5,720 nt of DNA. It comes from Acidisphaera sp035272265. GTDB lineage: Bacteria; Pseudomonadota; Alphaproteobacteria; Acetobacterales; Acetobacteraceae. Below the pieces are notes generated by a model. The model made no database searches and was not told the DNA's origin. It was given only the letters and a program-made list of their open reading frames with translations. Of this stretch, positions 1-5,190 are shown piece by piece (within the stretch, counting starts at the first letter, position 1; the number at the start of each line of letters is the position of its first letter). The position numbers and the translations under genes are program-made. The DNA is taken from the NCBI GenBank assembly GCA_035272265.1, contig DATEQV010000401.1, forward strand, positions 1 to 5,720, written 5' to 3'.

Positions 1-2
1 TT

Positions 3-53
3 CACCGGCGGTCGGCCGAGATCATCGTCACGCTCACGCCGGACGACGTCTGA
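3..53 (+). CDS. C-terminal end of an unidentified protein (5' part outside window)
   Basis: Frame 3 reads an open tail ending in IIVTLTPDDV and then TGA at 51-53. All 16 visible codons end in G or C, which is the bias of the real genes in this window and hard to get by chance. A hairpin follows within 7 nt of the stop, fitting a gene end. Too little is visible to name a family, so no function is offered. The alternative is that this is non-coding GC-rich sequence that happens to lack stops. Confidence 0.45.
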   Translation, partial: HRRSAEIIVTLTPDDV

Positions 54-59
54 CCGCCC

Positions 60-79
60 GGGGTGCTCCGGAGCACTCC
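60..79. terminator. Palindromic hairpin after the upstream gene stop
   Basis: The 14-bp core GTGCTCCGGAGCAC is a perfect palindrome. Two more G-C pairs and one G-T wobble extend the stem to 10 pairs, starting 7 nt after the TGA at 51-53. As RNA it would form a strong stem with a short CCGG loop. No T-run follows, so it is not a classic intrinsic terminator. It could be a transcript-end hairpin or a protein-binding palindrome. Confidence 0.35.
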
Positions 80-175
80 CAAAGGCCGACCCAGCGGCCG
101 GCCCAAATTGCGGCACGTCGGTCGACAGGGCCAACGTGCACAGGAAGGCCGCTGCGGATGTCTAGTTCGGGTCGC

Positions 176-267
176 CGGCTGGCGTTGGCAATCCCCATGA
201 ACGAACGTCCGTTTGTTGCCGGTGTGCACTCCGAAGCGGCTGGTCCGGTTTCGGCCAGTGTGCGCCC
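176..267 (+). repeat. Intergenic repeat, copy A
   Basis: This 92-bp stretch aligns without gaps to 5038-5129 in the same orientation. By hand count 77 of 92 positions match (84%). The best conserved parts are the block around TTGGCAATCCC-ATGAACGAACGT and the block around TCCGGTTTC-GCCAG. It lies between the upstream gene end and the transposase remnant and has no coding signal of its own: short reading frames cross it on both strands but lack a ribosome site and family similarity. It looks like a dispersed, decaying intergenic repeat family. The flank 81-175 holds nothing else I recognise. Confidence 0.75.
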
Positions 268-285
268 ATGTCGGCCCCAGGCTCT

Positions 286-428
286 CTGATCCCAACTTCC
301 CGATCCCAGACGCTGCTTTTGCCGGAGGCGGTCGACGAAAGTCGGGCCGGACAACCCGGTGCGATTTATCGACGCCTTTGTCGATGGGCTGGACCTTGCG
401 GCGGCGAGATTTGCGCGTTTGGACGCCC
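286..428 (+). pseudogene. IS1182-type transposase remnant, N-terminal, frameshifted
   Basis: Frame 1 (about 292-339) reads SRSQTLLLPEAVDE. Frame 2 then continues from 341 with VGPDNPVRFIDAFVDGLDL and AAARFARLDA. Joined, these match my recollection of the N-terminus of IS1182-family DDE transposases, in which a 'LP-E-VDDYV--DNPVRFIDAFVD-LDL--LGF' segment precedes a 'P-ATGRPGY' segment. The frame change near 338-340 is what loss of two bases from the usual D-Y-V codons would give. Similarity stops about 425-428, before the GRPGY segment, so only about 45 of more than 400 residues remain and the catalytic domain is gone. No terminal inverted repeat could be identified. The remnant faces the truncated SDR on the other strand and abuts it. 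Confidence 0.7.
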
Positions 429-710
429 TACAATCCCCATGTTCGCCGACATCACCCGATCGAACAGACGGACGACATCGTCCTCCCGCGTCGTGTCCGT
501 CGCCACCGGTTCGGTGCTGCCGCCAGTTGCGCGGATCGTCCGGACGACCTGCTCGAGCTTCTCCGGCGTCCGGCCGGCGACCAGCACGTGCCGCCCCTCG
601 GCCGCGAAGCGCCGGCACAGCGCTGCGCCAAGCCCGCGCTCGGCGCCCACGCTCACGACGACGGCGGTGGGCACGCGGGACGCCGCCCGGACACCTGCGG
701 TTTCCGTCAT
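366..710 (-). pseudogene. Truncated short-chain dehydrogenase/reductase (SDR), N-terminal Rossmann part only
   Basis: The frame begins with the first Rossmann unit of an SDR. It has a hydrophobic strand, the dinucleotide loop GAERGLG (the family's GxxxGxG), a helix, then the second strand HVLVAGRTPEKLEQV. A third unit with a conserved acidic residue before TTREDDVVRLFDRV follows. Similarity ends there, near 445-455. The next 25-30 residues to the TAA at 366-368 are unrelated sequence read through the junction with the transposase remnant. The NNAG strand, the catalytic Ser, the YxxxK motif and the C-terminal half are missing; about 85 of the usual 240-250 residues remain. I chose the ATG at 708-710 because AAGGAG lies 7 nt upstream; the ATG at 714-716 sits too close to it. 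It follows the dehydratase by about 46 nt and was presumably the last gene of the operon. NAD(P)H binding alone is unlikely to give activity. Confidence 0.75.
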
Positions 711-756
711 GCTCATTCTCCTTCGGCAATCTCGCGCGATGCTCTCGACGCGGACG

Positions 757-1203
757 TCATGTCCGGCGAGGCACGACCAGGTTCGCGACCTGGACCTGCA
801 CAGCCTCCCCGTTCTGGTTGAACGTGGTCGTGCGCACCTTGATCAGCCCCTGTTCGGGCCGCGACTTCGATGGGCGCACCTCGAGGATCTCGCTCTCGAG
901 GCGCAACTCGTCGCCGGGCCGCACCGGGCGTGGCCAGCGGAACTCGTCGAACCCCGCACCCAGGATACCGCCGGCAGGCTTGAGGTCGCCGTCGACCAGC
1001 AGCCGCATCGTCACCGCAGCGGTGAGCCAGCCGCTCGCGGCCAGCCCGCCGAAGATCGAGCGGAGCGCCGCGTCCTCGTCGAGGTGGTAGGGCTGCGGGT
1101 CGAACTCGGCGGCGAACGCGATGGCCCGATCCTTGTCGATGCGCAGCCGCCCTGAGCCGAAGGTCTGGCCCACCGCGAAGTCTTCGAGATAGCGCTCGGT
1201 CAC
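757..1203 (-). CDS. MaoC-family (hot-dog fold) dehydratase
   Basis: The predicted 148-residue protein is the usual size of a single-domain MaoC-like (R)-specific enoyl-CoA hydratase/dehydratase. It opens with the typical RYLEDFAVGQTF segment. The active-site segment FDPQPYHLDEDAA carries the family's Asp-x4-His pair at about D35 and H40, followed by the FGGLAASGWLTAA helix. The later RPVRPGDELRLESEILEVRPSKS and GLIKVRTTTFNQNGE strands complete the hot-dog fold. Such enzymes hydrate or dehydrate acyl-CoA thioesters in the cytoplasm; the substrate here is unknown. The start is a GTG, chosen because GGGGAG lies 9 nt upstream and because it begins 23 nt after the pump gene's stop. It is co-oriented with the efflux genes and almost certainly co-transcribed with them. 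Confidence 0.9.
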   Translation of the reverse strand: MTERYLEDFAVGQTFGSGRLRIDKDRAIAFAAEFDPQPYHLDEDAALRSIFGGLAASGWLTAAVTMRLLVDGDLKPAGGILGAGFDEFRWPRPVRPGDELRLESEILEVRPSKSRPEQGLIKVRTTTFNQNGEAVQVQVANLVVPRRT

Positions 1204-1226
1204 CTCGGCTTGCTCCCCCGGATTGT

Positions 1227-2789
1227 TCAGTGTGCGCTCGCTGCCGGCGATGCCGGCGCGCCCACTTTGCGCATCAGCGGCACCAGGAGGGTCGCGACGA
1301 TGAAGGCCAGCATGATGGCGCGGAAGGCGTCCGCGTAGGCGAGCGTCGACGCCTCGCGATACGCGAGCTGCCAGAGCTGCTTGAGGGCGGCGTCGTGTCC
1401 GGCGCCGTGGCTGCCAGGAAGCATCGCATACCGCTGCGTCATGGCCGCAAGCAGCCGGTCCATCGCACCGTTCGTGGGCGTCAGGTTCGATGCGATCGTC
1501 AGGAAGTGCGCGTTGGTGCGGTCGTTGAGGATGGCGGCACTGACCGCGATGCCGACGGCGCCGCCGAGGTTGCGCATCATGTTGAACAGACCGCTGGCAT
1601 ATTTCAGCCGCTCGGGCGGCAGGCTGCCGAGGCCGAGATTGACGCTCGGGGCGACCGCGAACACCTGCGGAAATCCGCGCAGGAGCTGCGGCACGAGCAG
1701 CTCCGCGGCACCCCAGTCGTGCGTGATGAAGCTGTAGCTCCACATCGCCAGGCCGAAGCAGCCGAGCCCGAACATCATCAGCCAGCGCGTGTCGAAGCGG
1801 CGCGCGAGCACGATATAGACGGGCGTGCCGAGCAGCGACGCGACGCCGGTCGAGAAGATCGCGATGCCGGTCTGCCACGCGCTGAAGCCGCGCACGTAGC
1901 CGAGGAACAGCGGCGTCAGGTAGATCGTGGTGAAGATGCCGATGCCGGTCACGAAGGACAGAAAACATCCGAGGGCAAAGTTGCGGCTGCCGAGCGCACG
2001 CAGGTCGACCACCGGATTGCGGTACGTCAGGCTGCGCAGCGCGAACAGCACGAGCGCGATGCCGGCCACCCACGCCGCGTCGCGGATTCCCGCGTCGCTG
2101 AACCAGTTCCAGCGCGTGCCTTCCTCCAGCACGTATTCGAGCGTGCCGAGGCCGATGGCCAGCAGCGCAATACCGGGATAGTCCGCATCGCGCAGCAGCG
2201 AAAGGTCGGGCTTGTCGATGCGCACCAGAACCGGCACCAGCAGCGTGATCGCAAGCCCCGGCAGCAAGTTGACATAGAACAGCCAATGCCAGTTCAGCGT
2301 ATCGGTGATCCAGCCACCGACGACCGGCCCGAGTGTCGGCGCGATCGAGGCGATGGTGCCGACCACGGCGGCCGAATAGACGCGCCGGGTGCCCTGGAAA
2401 TAGTGGAAGCTCGACGTGAACACGGTCGGGATCATCGACGCGCCGAGCAGGCCCTGCAGGGCACGGAAGACGATCATGCTCTGGATGTTCCAGGCAAGGC
2501 CGCACAGCATGCTCGACACGGTGAACCCGGCGGCCGCGATCGTGAACAGCCAGCGCGTCGAGAACACCCGCGTCAGCCAGCCGGACAGCGGGATCATGAC
2601 GATCTCCGCGATCAGATAGGCGGTCTGCACCCAGCTGATCTCGTCCTGCGCCGCCGACAGCCCGCCGCCGATCTCCTGCAGCGACGCGGCGACGATCTGG
2701 ATGTCGAGCAGGGCGATGAACATCCCCGCGCACATCACGACGAACGGCAGGATGCTCGGTGCTCCCGGCGTTGCGGCGCGCGTGGTCAC
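1227..2789 (-). CDS. emrB: DHA2-family MFS multidrug efflux pump (EmrB/QacA type, 14 TM)
   Basis: This is a 520-residue inner-membrane drug:proton antiporter. Length and hydrophobic pattern fit 14 transmembrane segments. TM1 carries the LLDIQIVAASL segment with Asp29, a variant of the DHA2 'LDxTIVNVALP' motif. Arg109 in FRALQGLLGASM is the motif B arginine of TM4. SIAPTLGPVVGGWI (about 148-161) is antiporter motif C of TM5. The loop 2-3 motif A is degenerate (GWLTRVFSTRW, no Asp), which is common in EmrB-like pumps. The start is a GTG whose last two bases begin the TGA of the membrane-fusion gene (GTGA, 4-nt overlap), so the two are probably translationally coupled; no separate strong ribosome site is seen. 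With the EmrA-like protein and an outer-membrane channel not encoded here, it would export compounds across both membranes. The symbol marks the family; substrates are not predictable. Confidence 0.93.
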   Translation of the reverse strand: MTTRAATPGAPSILPFVVMCAGMFIALLDIQIVAASLQEIGGGLSAAQDEISWVQTAYLIAEIVMIPLSGWLTRVFSTRWLFTIAAAGFTVSSMLCGLAWNIQSMIVFRALQGLLGASMIPTVFTSSFHYFQGTRRVYSAAVVGTIASIAPTLGPVVGGWITDTLNWHWLFYVNLLPGLAITLLVPVLVRIDKPDLSLLRDADYPGIALLAIGLGTLEYVLEEGTRWNWFSDAGIRDAAWVAGIALVLFALRSLTYRNPVVDLRALGSRNFALGCFLSFVTGIGIFTTIYLTPLFLGYVRGFSAWQTGIAIFSTGVASLLGTPVYIVLARRFDTRWLMMFGLGCFGLAMWSYSFITHDWGAAELLVPQLLRGFPQVFAVAPSVNLGLGSLPPERLKYASGLFNMMRNLGGAVGIAVSAAILNDRTNAHFLTIASNLTPTNGAMDRLLAAMTQRYAMLPGSHGAGHDAALKQLWQLAYREASTLAYADAFRAIMLAFIVATLLVPLMRKVGAPASPAASAH

Positions 2790-3892
2790 GGTGCGCCCGG
2801 CCGGTCCGTGCGCGTGTCCACGCTCACCGTCGTCGACAGCCCAGGCCGCAGCGTGCCGAGCGTCGCGCCGTCGGGGTCGAGCGCGATCCGCACCGCGACC
2901 CGCTGGACGATCTTGGTGAAGTTGCCGGTCGCGTTCTCCGGCGGAATGACGCTGAAGATCGCGCCGGTGCCAGGCGACAGGCTGAGAAGGTGGCCGTGGA
3001 AGACCTGACCGGGCGTGACGTCGGCAACGACCGTCGCGGCCTGGCCGCGTGCCATCCGGGCGAGCTGGTCCTCCTTGAAGTTTGCATCGACCCAGAGCCC
3101 GTTGCTCGGGATGACGGAAATCAAATACGCGCCGGCGGCGACATAGGCGCCGACCTGTGCCGCGCGATTGCCGATAAAACCGTCGATCGGGGAGCGGATT
3201 TCGGTGTACCCGAGGTTGAGCCGTGCCGTCTCGAGATTGCTCTGAGCTTCGGCGACCGCGGCGCGCGCCTCGATGATCTGGGTCTGCAGTACGCCGAGTT
3301 GCTGCCGCGCCGCATCCACCCCGGCGCGCGACGAGACGACAGCCGAGCGGGCCGCCTGATTGGCGGCAAAGGTCTTCTGCGCGTCCTGCCGGGACCCTGC
3401 GACGGTCTGCGCGAGGGCTGCGTAGCGCTGCGCTTCCTGATCGGCGAACGCCGCCTGCGCGGTCTTGGCGGCCAGATCGGCCGCAGCCTGCTCAATCACC
3501 GACTGCTGCAGCTCGTATTTCGCCTGCAGGCTCGCGAGCGCCGCCGCACGCTGCGCGACGACGGCGCGGGCGCTGTCGAGGGCCGTCTGGAAATCGCGGG
3601 GATCGAGCTGCACCAGCAGTTGGCCCGCGTGCACGCGCTCGTTGTCCTCGACCAGGATGCGCTGCACGAAGCCCGCGACATGCGGCGCGATCGCGGTGAC
3701 GTTGCCGCCGACATAGGCATCGTCGGTGGTCTCGATGAACCGTCCCGTGGTCCACCAGTCGTAGCCGTACCAGCCCGCGCCGGCCGCCAGCGCCAAGGCC
3801 GCGGCGGCAATCGCCAGCCGCCGGCGCTGTGCGCGCGCTTGCCTGGCAGGCAGCGTGACGGTGTCACGCTCCAGCACCGCGCTACCGGACAT
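2786..3892 (-). CDS. emrA: EmrA-like HlyD-family membrane-fusion protein (periplasmic adaptor)
   Basis: This 368-residue adaptor links an inner-membrane pump to an outer-membrane channel. After a short basic cytoplasmic segment there is one transmembrane anchor (about residues 26-47, Ala/Leu-rich). Next comes the signature ETTDDAYVGGNVTAIAP, which opens the biotinyl-lipoyl-like half motif, then a long Ala/Gln-rich alpha-helical hairpin (about 100-225). The second lipoyl half contains YTEIRSPIDGFIGNR, and a beta-barrel domain contains IPPENATGNFTKIVQRVAVRI, characteristic of the EmrA branch. The start at 3892 is favoured by AGGAGG 5 nt upstream; a longer frame starting at 3958 would lie inside the regulator gene and lacks such a site. 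It overlaps the regulator's end by 11 nt and the pump's start by 4 nt. Function is inferred from family and context. Confidence 0.93.
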   Translation of the reverse strand: MSGSAVLERDTVTLPARQARAQRRRLAIAAAALALAAGAGWYGYDWWTTGRFIETTDDAYVGGNVTAIAPHVAGFVQRILVEDNERVHAGQLLVQLDPRDFQTALDSARAVVAQRAAALASLQAKYELQQSVIEQAAADLAAKTAQAAFADQEAQRYAALAQTVAGSRQDAQKTFAANQAARSAVVSSRAGVDAARQQLGVLQTQIIEARAAVAEAQSNLETARLNLGYTEIRSPIDGFIGNRAAQVGAYVAAGAYLISVIPSNGLWVDANFKEDQLARMARGQAATVVADVTPGQVFHGHLLSLSPGTGAIFSVIPPENATGNFTKIVQRVAVRIALDPDGATLGTLRPGLSTTVSVDTRTDRPGAP

Positions 3893-4403
3893 CGTTGCCT
3901 CCTGCCGCACCGACGGCCGCCCGGCCGACCGCGCCGTGGCGGCGCCGCGTGACCTCATCGGCGGCCGGACCCGCTGCTGTGCGGAACCGCGGCGCGACCA
4001 GCGGTTGCCCGCTGTGGCGGTCGGTCAGGATCGGTTCGGCGAGTGCGCCGGTCTCCGCGTCGACGATGACGACGCTCGCCCCTTCGGGCGCAAAATGCTT
4101 GTTGCCCCAAGCGAGCAGCGCCCACAGCACAGGGCGGAAATCGCGACCGCGCTCGGTCAGCACATACTCGTCGCGCGGCGGCCGCTCGCTGTAACGCCGC
4201 CGCTCCAAGAGGCCGGAGTCGACGAGCGCGTTGAGGCGCCGCGTCAGCATGTTGGGCGCGATGTCGAGGTTCTTCTGGAACTGCTCGAAGCGGGTCGAGC
4301 CCAGGAAGGCATCGCGGAGGATCAGGATGCTCCACCACTCGCCCACCCGCTCGAGGCTGCGGGCGATGGGGCACTGGAGATTGCCGAAGCTGGTGCGTCG
4401 CAT
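3882..4403 (-). CDS. HxlR-family winged-helix transcriptional regulator
   Basis: The predicted protein has 173 residues. It starts with the family hallmark CPIARSLERVGEWWSILILR, whose conserved cysteine is at position 11. The winged helix-turn-helix follows: FEQFQKNLDIAPNMLTRRL, LNALVDSGLLERRRYSERP and the wing DEYVLTERGRDF. HxlR proteins bind DNA as dimers, and some (YodB, HypR, QorR) sense quinones or oxidants through this N-terminal cysteine. Cys11 is the only cysteine here, so sensing by that route is possible but unproven. The region beyond about residue 105 is a longer, less conserved extension; its final Ala/Gly/Arg-rich codons overlap the next gene and carry its ribosome site. The ATG at 4401-4403 has only a weak GAGG 5 nt upstream. 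It heads the efflux operon and most likely regulates it and itself. Confidence 0.9.
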   Translation of the reverse strand: MRRTSFGNLQCPIARSLERVGEWWSILILRDAFLGSTRFEQFQKNLDIAPNMLTRRLNALVDSGLLERRRYSERPPRDEYVLTERGRDFRPVLWALLAWGNKHFAPEGASVVIVDAETGALAEPILTDRHSGQPLVAPRFRTAAGPAADEVTRRRHGAVGRAAVGAAGGNDVR

Positions 4404-4423
4404 GGTGGCCTCAGGGAGCAGTG

Positions 4424-4440
4424 ACTAGCGTCATGCAAGT
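4424..4440. promoter_or_regulatory. Candidate HxlR operator, site 1
   Basis: Imperfect dyad ACTAGC-N5-GCAAGT. The right arm reads ACTTGC on the other strand, so 5 of 6 positions are symmetric. It lies 21-37 bp upstream of the regulator's start codon, just past the candidate -10 box. It recurs 30 bp upstream with the same arm spacing. Assignment to this regulator is by position and symmetry only. Confidence 0.5.
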
Positions 4441-4468
4441 ATCTACGCCAGTCACTATCATGGTGCAA
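4438..4468 (-). promoter_or_regulatory. Candidate promoter of the regulator-efflux operon
   Basis: On the minus strand TTGCAC (4463-4468) is followed after 17 bp by TAGATA (4440-4445), with GATACT (4438-4443) as an alternative -10. Matches to the sigma-70 consensus are modest, but the spacing is ideal and it is the best candidate I found upstream of the regulator. The -35 lies inside operator site 2 and the -10 reaches site 1, a layout that suits repression by steric block. Confidence 0.4.
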
Positions 4469-4470
4469 GT
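4454..4470. promoter_or_regulatory. Candidate HxlR operator, site 2
   Basis: ACTATC-N5-GCAAGT has the same layout as site 1, with 4 of 6 symmetric positions. Around it, 4449-4472 matches 4419-4442 as a direct repeat at 17 of 24 positions by hand count. The centres are exactly 30 bp apart, close to three helical turns, so two dimers would sit on nearly the same DNA face. Confidence 0.5.
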
Positions 4471-4472
4471 GT

Positions 4473-4773
4473 TTTTTGGGTCAGGCGCCAGCGGCGGGTC
4501 GGATCACCGATTGGCCCGCTTGGACAGTAAGTTCATCTAATGCCGGCGATTTTCGCTCAATTTAGGCACAGTACAGGGCTGCAGTCGTTTAGTCTAACGC
4601 AAGTCAGAGCTGATTAGATTTGAGACACAAGCGGCCATATATCTGTCGCTTTACCAGCTTAAGTCGCCGACATGTCGGGCCGGACATTGGACTATCGTTC
4701 GGTCTTGGCCGCTTTGACTACGGCAGATCTGGCAGTCTACTGGCCGGCGACCGCCGAGGCATCAGTGCGGTCT
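4473..4773. other. Gene-poor stretch, no supported gene
   Basis: I find no supported coding region here. The part from about 4535 to 4640 is clearly richer in A and T than the rest of the window, and the frames crossing it lack ribosome sites and recognisable families. An ATG at 4672 opens a frame into the hydrolase remnant downstream, but the first ~34 codons resemble nothing I know and there is no Shine-Dalgarno sequence, so I do not treat it as a start. A T6 run at 4472-4477 is not preceded by a convincing stem. Confidence 0.5.
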
Positions 4774-4938
4774 GCCGGCGGCGAGAAGTCGTTCGGCACC
4801 ACGATGGCGGTCGTGATGCGCGCCGCGCCGACCGACGTCCGGGAACAGGTCATTCCGAACTCTGGGCACTGGCTGATGGAGGAGCAGCCGGACGCCACGG
4901 TCGCTGCCGTGCGCGCTTTCCTCGACACGCAACGCTGA
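4774..4938 (+). pseudogene. C-terminal remnant of an alpha/beta hydrolase
   Basis: From about 4777 the frame reads GGEKSFG, then VREQVIPNSGHWLMEEQPDA and TVAAVRAFLD before the TGA at 4936-4938. This is the last ~55 residues of an alpha/beta-hydrolase-fold protein (epoxide-hydrolase or haloalkane-dehalogenase-like branch). It includes the catalytic histidine in SGHW and the closing helix. The nucleophile elbow, the acid residue and the lid are absent upstream, where about 240 residues should be. The coding bias remains good within the fragment, so truncation is probably recent. A frame opening at 4672 fuses it to 34 unrelated residues without a ribosome site; a translated 88-residue product is unlikely to be an enzyme. 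Confidence 0.7.
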
Positions 4939-5037
4939 CGTTCGGAGACCACCCCAGTTTCGGCGATCGCGATCCATCGAAAGTAGGGATCAGCAGCGAT
5001 CGTCTTTGGGTCGACGGCGACGCTCGCGTCGTAGCAC

Positions 5038-5129
5038 GGCTGCCGTTGGCAATCCCGATGAACGAACGTCTGCCTGTTGCCGTTGGGCACTCCAAAGCCG
5101 CTGTTCCGGTTTCCGCCAGCATAAGCCCG
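5038..5129 (+). repeat. Intergenic repeat, copy B
   Basis: This is the partner of the copy at 176-267, in the same orientation at 84% identity by hand count (15 mismatches, no gaps). It lies between the hydrolase remnant and the end of the amidohydrolase gene. The surrounding 4939-5037 and 5130-5190 show no gene, RNA or hairpin I can support. On the minus strand both copies read a similar peptide (TFVH-DCQRQP), but this is ordinary co-translation of similar DNA and not evidence of a protein. Confidence 0.75.
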
Positions 5130-5190
5130 ATCGTCAGGCGGCCGCAGCCAATAGCGATAGTCGCGGATGCCGCCTCGTCACCCGATGGAC

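Noticed and set aside
1204..2733. Upstream extension of the dehydratase frame across the pump gene
   Set aside because: The frame is open by composition only. The extension is Arg/Ala-rich, without family similarity, and lies out of frame inside the pump; the GTG at 1203 with GGGGAG fits the MaoC family start.
1230..3008. Long plus-strand open frame of 592 codons opposite the pump and adaptor genes
   Set aside because: It is antisense to two well-recognised genes. Its product is Arg/Glu/His-rich low-complexity sequence typical of reading GC-rich genes backwards.
3893..3958. Longer start for the adaptor at 3958
   Set aside because: It lies within the regulator gene and lacks a ribosome site, whereas the ATG at 3892 has AGGAGG 5 nt upstream.
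4670..4760. Possible third, more decayed copy of the intergenic repeat
   Set aside because: Only short scattered matches to copies A and B were found by eye, no better than expected in GC-rich DNA.
4737..5122. Short minus-strand frames across the right-hand repeat, with a peptide resembling one from the left-hand repeat
   Set aside because: The peptide similarity follows from the DNA repeat. There is no start context, no coding bias and no family match.
176..5129. Composite transposon or genomic island bounded by the two repeats
   Set aside because: The repeats encode no transposase and have no inverted termini, and no target-site duplication or integrase is visible. The only transposase piece is a dead fragment inside the interval.
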